Below are positions 34,065-44,035 of a stretch of 64,000 bases of DNA, in pieces. The notes beneath the pieces are model-generated. The model searched no databases. It was not told where the DNA came from and saw only the letters and a program-made list of their open reading frames with translations. The stretch lies in assembly GCA_035048495.1 (NCBI GenBank), contig CM068549.1:10898000-10961999 (forward strand). Direction: 5' to 3'. How positions within the stretch are numbered: the first letter of the stretch is position 1; the number at the start of each line of letters is the position of its first letter. Source of the stretch: Euptelea pleiosperma (Eukaryota; Streptophyta; Magnoliopsida; Ranunculales; Eupteleaceae). The translations under genes and the position numbers were made by a program.

Positions 34065-35223
34065 AGGGAAGAGGAGCAACAATTGAAAAGGAGTGTGTTT
34101 TTTATGCACGTGGATAGGTGCGTAACAGATGGGCGAGAGAGACTCGTTCGGCTGTTGAATTTAGCTTTATCCAAAACAAGGAAACGATATAGTATCCTGG
34201 TTGGTTTGTTGTGTACAGGTGAAACACAAAGAGATAGCGACACGTGTACAGGTTTGTTACAATTTTGGGGGTTTAAACAATTAGGTGTTTACCGATTAGT
34301 GATTGGTTATGTGAGTTCTGAACTTTTGTTGATTAGATAATCAGTTGGGAAGAGAACACGTGTTATTTGAGAGAAGACGTGGAGAAAATGTGGGAAGGCT
34401 TGGTGGAGTAATGGATTTGGTCAAACACCAATTCAAAAGGCTTGGACGGTTATTAGTGGTAATGGTTTGAGTAACAAAAAAGGCATAGGTATTGGGTTTT
34501 GTTGTTGTGTTTGTCAAACACTAAAGGATAGTTTTGGGTTGGATGGTTAGGATGTTTTAAATCAAGAGAAAAGGAAAAATAATAAAAAGTGGTCAAGTAT
34601 GGTTAGTATATTATCCAAGCTAAGTTTGATTAAAGTATAAGATAGGATAATTAATTAAGTTGGGTTAAAGTAAGATATATTAATATTCATATAGTTTGGT
34701 TTTTAATTAAGACCTTATACTTAATCTCTAGGTAATGGGTTACTTGATCCCCAATAATTATACTTGATGTGATTAATGCATGCAACTTATAGTTTAATAT
34801 ACATGTGAGTGTTGTGTCAATTATACATGTATATATGTATACATATACTTACCCATTAAATACTAGACAAGATATTTTAAACTCCATATTTACATTAAGT
34901 TTAATTATACTTGAAATGTCTAAATGATCTGCTCAACATGTTGGACTCATATCAGTCCACAAAATGTGTGGTTCTACTGAATCCATGTGGGCCCGCATAA
35001 AACGGCTCTTAAACTCTCGAAATTTCAATTTTTCGAAATTGAACGAAATTTCATGTGGCTATTCTAATAGTTGGATAATTGTGTTTCGTAAAGGAAAATG
35101 TATGAAAAATGGTCAAGAAATTCAAAATGGTCCAAAATACCCTTTAAGGTTTTTTTTCGGGTTTTACAGGTTCTTTTTGTTTTTTGTTACTTTTTGAAAT
35201 TGAGGTGACGTGAAGAAAGCTCC
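34065..35223. other. Unassigned AT-rich stretch
   Basis: No coding region, RNA gene or terminal repeat is recognised until the inverted repeat at 35224. Short open frames have no family resemblance. Confidence 0.35.
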
Positions 35224-35317
35224 GTGGGGCCGTTTTATTTGGTTAGAACAGCCCGCATAAAATCCACGCCGGCTGTGGTGTGGGTGCACAAACTGAAGGG
35301 GGTATTTTGGTCCATTG

Positions 35318-35359
35318 TGGGTGCCCAGCCGAACGATGTGGGCGCCTGTACACCGACCC
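35318..35359 (-). repeat. Mutator-type terminal repeat, right end of mosaic A
   Basis: The sequence ends GTACACCGACCC at 35359 and is the inverted partner of 20169-20210 at 37 of 42 positions. Only ten bases (TATATAGAAA) separate it from the terminal repeat of the MULE that starts at 35370, so two element ends of the same superfamily stand back to back. Confidence 0.65.
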
Positions 35360-35369
35360 TATATAGAAA

Positions 35370-35411
35370 GGGTCGCTCTACGGGCGCCCACGTCTTTAAG
35401 CTGGGCACCTA
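35370..35411 (+). repeat. MULE left terminal inverted repeat
   Basis: Begins GGGTCGCTCTACGGGCGCCC and ends GGGCACCTA, identical to the reverse complement of 47573-47614 over 42 bases. A partial internal echo (CTTTAAGCCGGGGCACCCAC) occurs at 35451-35470. Confidence 0.95.
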
Positions 35412-35873
35412 AGAAAAGAAAAAAAAAATAATGACAAAATTATCCTATTGTCTTTAAGCCGGGGCACCCACACTCATGTTAGGGATAGTTACGTTGTCGT
35501 TGAGAATTCGCACGACGGGAAGCTGCACTCCCCTCTCAACGCCCTCCATTTCTCACGCCATTTCTCTGAGATCTCTTCTTCTCTTCTTCTGTTCTTTTTC
35601 TCTCTACATCTACATCATCTTCTCTTTCACTTCTCCATCTTCTTCTCTTTTACTTCTCTGTACATCTTCTTTTCTTCTACAAATTTCTCCTCACCAAAAA
35701 AAAAAGGGTTCAAGTGGCATATGTGATTGGTGAAGAGGTTAACAATGGAGGAGGTAAAACATATAACTTTGTAAATTTTAATTTGCTCTTCATATTCCAT
35801 TATCTGAGTAAACCCTAAATAATGACCATCTTGCAAAAATATATGTGAAGAGTTTATAAATGGGTTGGGTGCC

Positions 35874-38797
35874 GATGACCAATAGTTTTAACCAACATTT
35901 TTTACCAACACCTTGGTCTACCCTCGTAGAAGATGAATCGATGTCTGATTTTTGGTGTAGATGATCTATATGGTAAGGAGACCATCCTCACAAAAATTCA
36001 AATCATTCTGATATTCATAGACTGGTTAGAAATTGTAGAATGGGCTGATTCTTTGTTGGGGTTATCTTTCGGTGAGGCACCATGATATTCACTTAAAAGT
36101 GCGTATTTTCCACTGTTATCTTCTAAGCGTTATCACACTCTCCTACGTAAAACTACTCTAATTATCCACTTTTCTACGTAAGAGTCTATTTCATTGCGCA
36201 GAACACACTTTTTCTGGACGAAATGGTATATTTGAATGCATTAAACGCATTTCTAGAAGTCTAGGTATAAAGACATTATGATCAAGTCTCATTACGTGCT
36301 TTTCTCTTGCAGAAAACTCGATCAGTCTATTCTCGAGACTTGCGGCCCCACGATCAACCACAGAAGCCTAATATCAAAGCTTAAAGAGCCAACATGCTAT
36401 GACTAGAAGATATAGGCCAAGTACGGGTCAAGTCAGAAGATCACGAAGCCGGTCCAAAGAACCAAGAGAGATGGAGAGCCGATGACCAAGAGACGGACCA
36501 AAGCAGTCGAAGCCACATGAAATGAGAAGAAAATGATAATCTGCTCTGCTGGTGAAGCCTGAGAAGAGAACATATTGAAAACTAGGGTTCCAGACCCTCC
36601 GCCAGCAGTTATCTCTATAGTCTATAGAGTTTTCTCTCTCATTTCTCCTATTTCTCTCTCGTCTCTCTTCATCTTCCTATACATCACCACCTGATCCTCA
36701 GATCTACTGACCTAACCTCAGAACTCTTGCTTGTTGGCTCTGTCTCATCTCCCTTAGCTTTCTGACCGTTGGATCTTCCACCAGACCGTTGGATCTCTCT
36801 AGATCCGTCGATCTACCAATCTGGGTCCCAATCAAGTCACCATCCATCCGATCGTCATCAAATTGTCTATCACATCATCTTGTGAGACGATGGACATTAT
36901 CAATCCATGTGGGCCAGTAGCCGGGCCCATCATCATCGACCCGTGGCCCGACCATTTAGTGGACCTCGCAATTTTCAAATGCTTTAAATTAATTATTTTT
37001 AAATAAAAAAAAGGGGGGGTCCACTAAATGGGGAAATTCCCCAAAGAAAAGTAAGGTTTTCCTTAAAAAAAATAAAAAATATATATATGTATTTTTTTTA
37101 TTTTTAAAAAAACCCCATTTTCCATTAAAGGAAAGTGGGAGGTTTAAATGGGAAGGAGAAGGGTTCGTTTGAACCCTAATCCCCCTCCTTTCTTCTCCTC
37201 TCTTTCCCCAAAAACTCCCCCCACGTTCTCTCCTCCTTCAAAAGATCGAAAACCGTCTTCTTCTTCTTCCTCTTCTTCCTCTTCTTCTTCTCCCTTCTCT
37301 TCTCCGGCGAGCTGCTCCACCAAGCATCTATGCCCCTGCCCCTTTGCTGCAATGCCTCCACAGTCCATCCACGACCGCCTGGTGCAGCCCATCATCCAGC
37401 CATGACCGCCTGGTTGCAGCACAAGGTTTCACACCGCCTTCCTCTTCTCACGTTTTTACCGGAGTTGCAGGCTGCAACTCCGGTTGGTCACAAACTCCAC
37501 CACCAGCGCCTCCATCACTGGTTCTCTTCTCCAAGAACCGTTGCTGCATCTCCAAGCTATCATCACCTCTCTTCTCTTGGCCACAAATAAAAAAAATATA
37601 GAAAAAAAAAGTGGAAAGATAAGAAGAAGATGAGGGGAAGCCATTAACGTCCCTCCTCAGAGCTTGCTGGGTTGTTGCCCTGGACAACGCCACCAGCGTC
37701 TCCACTTTGCTGCTGCTCTCACCTGCGAACACCACCCCTCCCATCTTTTCCTCTTCCCTCCGGTAAGTTCATCTCGCCTTCTTCCTCTCTTGTTCGTAAA
37801 GTTGCAGGTCTGCAACTCCACTCCATAGTGCTGGCATGCTGGTTCCATCGCCTTCATCTTAGGCCGCTTCTTCTTAAAACCACCTTGCACCATCACGTAG
37901 TGCACCTTCACCATCTGCTACACCCCTCGTGCACTTCTGCATCTCCACCAACGCTGTTATCGTCATCACAGTCCGCCATCAACACCAGCAGTCACCTTCA
38001 TTCCTTTCTACAACGCCAGCAACTTGCTGGTGCTCTTCCATGGTTCATCACTCACCTCACGAATATTCCACACACCACCATCCAACGTCCTTGCACTTGC
38101 AGCTGCAAATCCTCCACGCAGGCCAACCATTCAACTCCTCCACGTTTTCTCCCACACTAATTGCTTCACATCACACCACCACCATCAAATGGTTCAAGGT
38201 AATTCCTCTTCTCTTCTTCTTTCTCTCTCTAGCCTTCTCTCTAGGATTAGGTCTCTTTCTCTATCTCTCTCTAGTTTTATTTCAGTTATTGATTTCTATT
38301 TCTACTTTTAGTTTCATTTGAATTGATGATAGATTGTAATGAATATTGTTTAAGCATCAATGAATAAATTCAAGTAATATTTAGAGTTTATTTTGTTCTT
38401 CATTTTATTTCAATAAAATAATTAGCTTTGTTGATCTCTAAGTATTAAAAAAAAAAAATCAATCAAGTTTTAATCTCAAATCCATCACCACTCTCACTCC
38501 TCCATCTCTCATGTCCATGCTCTTCTAGCAAAAATTTCATCATTTTATGTTCAGAGTTGCGCTAACCCGACTAATCCCGAGTGCGGATCGACATCCGACA
38601 CAAATCCCTATACAAAAGTTCATATTTTGCAAGATTAAAATTCGGATCAAATTACAAATGTGTTGGAATTAGGGTTTCCGTAACCAACGACGCGGAAAAA
38701 TCCTACTTTCACACCACCAAAAATCAGCCATTGATTCATCCTCTATGAGGGTAGACCAAGGTGTTGGTAAAAAATGTTGGTCAAAACTTTGGTCACC
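35874..38797. mobile_element. MITE with ~85-base inverted ends, split by the solo LTR
   Basis: GATGACCAATAGTTTTAACC (35874) and its partner ending AAAACTTTGGTCACC (38797) begin arms that run through 'accaacattttttaccaac' and 'gatgaatcgatg...tgatttttggtg'. Without the LTR the element is about 290 bases. It sits in the first intron of the transposase gene. No duplication is clear. Confidence 0.75.
36083..38711 (+). mobile_element. Solo LTR, family L1 copy 4
   Basis: Starts TGATATTCACTT, ends ATCCTACTTTCA, with a perfect duplication CACCA (36078-36082 and 38712-38716); 2,629 bp. It is nested in the MITE in the MULE transposase intron. It contains the palindrome with arms CCGGAGTTGCAG and CTGCAACTCCGG (37459-37483), and CT- or CCT-rich transcribed regions whose open frames are not genes. 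Confidence 0.94.
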
Positions 38798-39064
38798 GGA
38801 ACCCGACCTTTTAAAAATTTATGTTAATTAGTTTCAACATTTGTAATTATCTTGAGAAAATTGCTTCATGTATAAATATATAAAGTGCAAATTCTCTTAA
38901 CCTAAACATTGCTTAGATTTTATTCTTGTTTGGACTTTTCCCAATGTATGATTGACTAATAAGAATTATGTTTATACTTTCTATTAAGTATTTGTAAAAC
39001 TCTATTGTAAAATTTATTTCTAATAATTTGTTATTGATATTTGTTTTAACCCATGTTGTTGTAG
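38798..39064 (+). other. Remainder of the transposase intron
   Basis: AT-rich sequence ending in the acceptor 'gttgttgtag' at 39064. Nothing else is seen. Confidence 0.6.
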
Positions 39065-41756
39065 GAATCTGATTCATTAAATGAAATTGTTCTAACGGCT
39101 ATATCAATTGATGTAACTGAATGATTTACAACCGACATGGTATGTAAATTATCAATTTGTATTATCTATTTTTTGAATTTTGTTATAACAACAAATATTG
39201 ATTGCATAATTGTTGTTTGAATTTTAGGTTTTCAAAAGTTGAAATGAACTAATGCAATGGACTAGAGAAGTTGGAAAAGAAGTTGGGACTGTCGTTGTGA
39301 CTAAAAGATCAGACTACGGTGTAAATGGAAGGACCCCTAGACTTACATTTGGTTGTGAGAAGGGTGGCCAATATAGAGAGAAGCAATCTGACAGAAAAGT
39401 ACAAAATATTAGAAAAACGGGTACGAAATGGTGTGGGTGCCCATTTGCTTTAAAAGCAATAAAATTGCCAGAGGACGATTATTGGATGATTAGAGTGGAG
39501 TGTGCTATCCACAACCACATAGGAGCAGCCCATTTCGAAGGCCACTCTTTTGTAGGGAGGCTAAGTGTTGTAGAAAAAGATATTTTGAAAGATATGTCGA
39601 CAAGTGGAAGTAAGGCAATAGATGTTTTGAAAGTCTTAAAAGAGAAAGATCCACATAATTCATTGACAATGAGTACAATATATAATGCTAGGGCAAAAAT
39701 GAAAATTCATTAAAGGAGTGGAAGATCACGGTTGTAGCAGTTAATGAAAAAGTTACACGAGCACAAGTACATTGAATTCCATAGGAGGCACCCAAATACA
39801 GATGTAGTTATAGATTTGTTTTGGGCTCATCCGGAGTCTATCGAGATTGGGAAGTGCTTCCACATTATTTTTTTGATGGACTGTACATATAAGACAAACA
39901 GATATAGGATGCCTTTGTTAGAGATTGTTAGAGTGACATCCACAGAGAAGACATTCACATTTGCTATTGTTTACATGGAGGCTGAAAAAGAGGATAATTT
40001 TGTATGGGCATGAAAATGCATGAAGTCAACACTTGGTCCGAATGTATATCCAGATGTTATTGTGACAGATAGAGACTTAGCCTTAATGAATGCAATCAAG
40101 ATTATTTTTCCAGAAGCACGGAACTTTCTATGTCGGTATCACATATCTAGAAATGTGCTAAGTAATTGTAAAAAATATTTTAAAACAAAAGAAATTTGGA
40201 ATTCTTTTTTATCAAAGTGGAATAACCTAGTAGAGTCATCTACTGTGGAAAACTTTTATGATGCACTAGATACATTTGAAAATGAGTTTGCCAAGTATCC
40301 TGCTCCGATTTCAACGTCAAAGTCAATTGGTTAGATCCGTATAAGGATCATTTGTAGCAGCGTGGATTGATGAAGTTACCCACTTTGGTAACACGACGAC
40401 AAATAGAGTTGAAAGTGCCCATACAAAATTGAAGAGACATCCGGGAACGTCAATAGGAAATTTTGAGACGTCGTGGGCTACTGTGAACACATTGTTGTTG
40501 TTGCAGCACACCGATATAAAGGAATCAATGCAGAAAGCATAAACACGGTGATGCATCAGTTCAGACCAGCTTTATATAAGAATCTGAGGAGAATTGTTTT
40601 CAGGTCTACACTTGAGATGGTGCTTCAAGAGGAGAATAGAGCTGAGTCAATTGGTATAGATTCTCATGTACATTCGTCATACACATGGGTTGCCGTGTGC
40701 GCATGAGATCATTTATTATAAACAAGAAGGTCAGCCCATACCTCCATCGTGTGTCCATCCACATTAAAGAAAGCTTTCTACTATACCCAGTGTTAGCCTA
40801 GTGGATGACTTAGATTATATGCCAGAGTTTGAGTTATTTAGACAGAGATTCGAAAAGTCAAGTGAAGATGTAAAACTCCATCTGCTTAAGCAATTGAAGG
40901 AACTAGGCAGCCTATCTACCACTGGGTTGATTGAGCCAGAAGTGAAGATAAATACAAAGGGCATGCCAAAAAGTTGGTTAGGAAAAAAAAGAACAAATGT
41001 ACAATCATCTACCAAATGCGACTCATCAGCATTTGAATGTGTGCGGAGCAGAAGACAATAGAAAGATGAAGAAGAAGAAATTAAAAGTATATCACACTCG
41101 AACTCTTCAGTTACAGTTGCAAGAAAGTGGAAGAAGCAATTATGTGGATGTATTTCCTGATTTTTTTCAAACCTACATTGCACAAGTGAAAGATGTTATT
41201 GGAGATGGACATTGTGGATTTAGAGTGGTGGCCGACCACATAGGATTCGGTGAGGCCAGATGGGCACAGGTCAGACAAGATTTGAAAGACGAGTTGTCAT
41301 TTCGCATAGAGTATTATGACATTGTATTGTACGAGGTTGGTAGAGCTGCTGCCCTTATACAAGTGTTGGAATTTCAAGATCCTAATGCAAATGAAGATCA
41401 TTGGATGATTATGCATGACATGGGCCATCTTATAGCTTCACGATATGGAGTAGTTGTTGTACTTATATCTCTAACACAATTTCTGACTTTTCTCCCACTG
41501 TATAAACCGCCGTCTGTGTCCCTAGTTTCTCATAAGATTATTGACATTGGTTTTGTGAACAACAACTACTTCGTTCGTCTTGACCTACAGGAAGGATGTC
41601 CACTCCCAGATGTCAACGATAGTTGGAAGAATTTTCATGAGCCAATAGCTGACAATTGGCTCACACCCTACTGTGAATGTATGGAGCGATATGAACAGTT
41701 GAAAAGGTCCAAAAATACTGAACCGGCACAAGAAATTCTCATATTCATAGATTAGA

Positions 41757-41870
41757 TTGAGGAGGCCTGCGAGCCATCTTTTTCTGAGGCCTGTGAGCCA
41801 TCTTTTTAAGCCTGCAAGCCATTTTTTTGTGAGGCCTGCGAGTCATCTTTTTGTGGCCTGCGAGCCAAAC
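41757..41870 (+). repeat. Short repeat of GAGGCCTGCGAGCCATC units after the OTU stop
   Basis: About five copies of a 25-30-base unit follow directly after the TAG at 41753-41755. In frame, the first two read EACEPSFS-type peptides before another stop, so the array may be a former acidic C-terminus. Confidence 0.75.
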
Positions 41871-41944
41871 TTGTCATATTATAAATATATACTTGTGAAT
41901 ATATACTCTTAATTATAAACTTGTAAATATTACTTAAGTAGTAT

Positions 41945-42315
41945 GGATGTGGTAGGGTCGTGGTAGTGGTGGTGTGGGTGATGGAGTTGGTGCTAGTGGT
42001 GGTGTGGGTGGTGGTAGGGGTGAAAGGGGTGGTGGAATTAGTGGTGCTAGTGGTGGTGGTGTTGGAGTGAGTGAGGGTTGGGGTGGTGGTGGAGTTAGTA
42101 GTTGTGGTGGTGGTATGGGTGGTGATGGTGGTAGAGTGGTGGTGGTGTTGATGTGGGTTGGGGTGGTGATGTTGGTATTGGTGTAGGTTGGGGTGGTAGA
42201 GTGGTGGTGGTGTTGATGTGGGTTGGGGTGGTGGTGTTGGTATTGGTGTGGGTTGGGGTGGTAGTGTGGCGGTGGTGATGGAGTTAGTGATGGTGGAGTG
42301 GTGGTGTTGTTGATG
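41945..42315 (+). repeat. GGTGGTG/GTTGATG minisatellite
   Basis: Degenerate GGTGGT-based repeats with a longer recurring block 'gtggtggtgttgatgtgggttggggtggt' at 42130-42250. The same type of repeat, in the same base pattern, fills the MITE at 44761-45188. The glycine/valine-rich open frames are low-complexity. Confidence 0.8.
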
Positions 42316-42319
42316 AGGT

Positions 42320-42629
42320 GGTTAAGACCAATACACCAAAAGCACCTAGGTGATAGGTGCGGGAAGTTTAAGTCTTAACCTTTAATTAAGATCGTAACAT
42401 TCCACCAAGCTTCAAGGACACGTCCACGGTAGCCCACTCTGAGGCGGCTTTCACTCCAGTACCCTTATTTTCTCTTTTTTGAGCGAGCCCCCAGGTAGCC
42501 CTTCCCTCAGGTCGCCCTTCCCTTGACTTGAACCCATGACGTGGGGTTGGCTCTGTTACCAAATGTTAAGACCAATACACCAAAAGCACCTAGGTGATAG
42601 AGGTGCGGGAAGTAAGTCTTAACCTTTAA
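42320..42629 (-). mobile_element. TRIM-like miniature LTR element
   Basis: Direct repeats of about 65 bases ('gttaagaccaatacacc' to 'agtcttaacctttaa') lie at 42320-42385 and 42564-42629. Next to the right repeat, on the minus strand, TGGTAACAGAGCCA (42561-42548) matches the tRNA-Met primer site at all but one of its twelve core positions. The interior has no coding capacity. This fits a terminal-repeat retrotransposon in miniature in minus orientation; a target duplication was not identified. Confidence 0.6.
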
Positions 42630-42639
42630 GTCACAAACA

Positions 42640-42890
42640 GAGTGGCCACGATCATGCGGGTCGTGGCCATGGTCACCAAAGCGTCCACGGTCACGTTGGT
42701 CGTGGCCGTCGTAATCAAAGAACTAACGGTCACTAGTGGCCGTTGTCACCAAAGTATCCACGGCCACGGTGGCCGTGGCCGTGTTCACCAAAGTCTCCAC
42801 GGTCACGCTAGCCATGGCCGTGGTTACCAAAGCTTCCACGGTCAGACTGGCCGTGGCCGTGGTATTCAAAGAGTCCACGATACTGTGTTA
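42640..42890 (+). repeat. 39-bp minisatellite with ACCAAAG-TCCACGG core
   Basis: The core 'caccaaagcgtccacggtca' with 'ggccgtggccgtggt' recurs at 42674, about 42713, 42747, 42786, 42825 and 42864, mostly 39 bases apart. The period is 13 codons, so one frame reads as valine/threonine-rich 13-residue repeats. There is no start context, and it is treated as non-coding. Confidence 0.85.
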
Positions 42891-43212
42891 CCGTGGCTCC
42901 TATGCTCTTAACAGCCCGAACCCAAAGTCAGCATAAAATTTTTGTTTTTTTTTTGCCTAATCAGCCAGATCCACCGTTGGTTTAGGGGTTACCACGGTTT
43001 GCTTGGCCGTGGCCGTGGATAGAGGGTCAACACGGCCACGGCCACCGTGGCTGTGGATACTACACAATAAAAATCAGCTTGATTGTTGATTTCTAGCCAT
43101 TGGATTTACTACTCAAAAAGCACGCTTGAATCCAATGGCTAGAATCAAATCCTAAAAGGTACTAAAATCTATGGCTAGAGATGACCATTTGATCTCAAAC
43201 ACTCTTTATCTA
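42891..43212. other. Spacer with GGCCGTGG inverted motifs
   Basis: No gene is seen. 'ttggccgtggccgtgg' (42995) faces 'cacggccacggccacc' (43031), a possible small hairpin related to the neighbouring minisatellite. A partial resemblance to the 19641/48259 MITE family ('atcagcttgattg', 'agccattggattt') is seen near 43070-43110. Confidence 0.4.
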
Positions 43213-43870
43213 ACCACGGTACTTCCGACAAAGTGTTTGTCAAACTCAGGTGGGAGTTAATCTCAACCATCGATATGAAGCATAGTGGATCTTAGCCACT
43301 CATTATTGAAGCCATATAAGATAAGATGGGGTGTAAGAAAACCACAGTCACTTGTTATATTGATAGTGGGTGGCCTGTGCCCACGGCACTCCCCGACAAA
43401 GCATTTGCCCAAATTGGGTGTGAGCAGGCCCGGCTTGACCATTAGGCGGATGAGGCGGTTACCTAAGGCCCCCGACAGGTAAGGCCCCCAAATTTCATAA
43501 ATTTTCAAGTGTTTAAATATTTTTTTTTATGAAAAGGGCCCCACTTGTCCATTTGCATTAGGCCCCTCCAATCACACAAACTATGCTATAGCCGGACAAA
43601 TCTAGTGTGCAATTGTTTGAAGACTTAAAAAGTATGCAAACATTGTATCCACCATTGAATTCTCCTTGAAAAATGCATTTTTAATTTATAATTTTTTTTG
43701 CAAACATTGAAATAACACTTGTTTCAAGGGACATCTTCTCACTTAGGTTTAGGAGTATTTCTGAGAAAAAAAAAAGCCCCATTTAGAGTTTTTGCCTAAA
43801 GCCTCAACTTGTATTAAGACGGCCCTGGGTGTGAGTGGCTGAGATCCACCTTCCAAATGGATTAACAACC
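43213..43870 (+). repeat. Left inverted-repeat arm flanking the PMD gene
   Basis: From 'ccgacaaagtgtttgtcaaa' through 'gatatgaagcatagtg' and 'gccatataagataagatgg' to 'gtgtgagtggctgagatcc', this arm matches the reverse complement of 46760-47097. It is interrupted by a 403-bp MITE. Each arm contains two diverged copies of a GCACT..CCGACAAAG..TTTG block. The arms may be two copies of one transposon in opposite orientation. Confidence 0.8.
43425..43827. mobile_element. hAT MITE with CAGG-CCG ends in the left arm
   Basis: Ends CAGGCCCGGCTTGACC and the inverted partner ending AAGACGGCCCTG, flanked by the perfect eight-base duplication GGTGTGAG (43417-43424 and 43828-43835). The right arm near 46812 reads straight through 'gtgggtgtgagtggttgag', which is the empty site. 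It is related to the MITE at 61315-61493 by its ends and the phrase 'cctaaggc'. Confidence 0.92.
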
Positions 43871-44035
43871 TAATGAGTGTATTCGACTGCATGGAACCTC
43901 ATCACACCTATTGTTTGATAAACAAACTAAAAAGAAAATAAGTATATATAAAATTGGTCCACTGTTAACATGTTTTCACAAAACACGACTTGTGGGCCTA
44001 AAACAAATACATCAAAAAGCTAACAAGTCTTCCTT

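Larger units (their letters stand above)
31335..35306. mobile_element. Inverted-repeat-bounded segment (probable decayed DNA transposon)
   Basis: AATACCCCTTCAGTTTGGGC at 31335 is inverted at 35277-35306 (ending AACTGAAGGGGGTATT). The inner parts also pair: 'ggattttatgcactagggcc' and 'gttctaaccaaatag' (31752-31787) against 35224-35265. Allowing for the foldback in the left arm, the terminal repeats are about 85 bases. No transposase remains inside. The outer limits and any duplication are unresolved. Confidence 0.55.
35745..41755 (+). pseudogene. MULE transposase with SWIM finger and C-terminal OTU protease
   Basis: Inferred exons: 35745-35753 (ATGGAGGAG, donor GTAAAA), 39065-39139, and a long exon from 39228. 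Order: a FAR1-like DNA-binding region (CGCPFALKA near 39440), the MULE transposase domain (FLMDCTYKTNRYRMPLLEI near 39870 with the first Asp, VIVTDRDLALMNA near 40060 with the second), a SWIM finger (THGLPCAHEI, 40681-40710), a linker, and an OTU cysteine protease (GDGHCGFRVVADHIG, near 41190). Stops or frameshifts fall at TGA 39114, TGA 39240, TAA 39711, TGA 40011, TAG 40333 and between about 40340 and 41000. In the OTU part the usual catalytic His of NNHFV is Tyr (NNYFVRL). The 3.3-kb first intron holds a MITE and a solo LTR. Transposase would act on the terminal repeats; OTU enzymes cleave ubiquitin-like chains. Confidence 0.88.

Noticed and set aside
41974..42186. Glycine-rich 70-residue open frame
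   Set aside because: It is a translation of the GGTGGT minisatellite with no start context or neighbouring exons.
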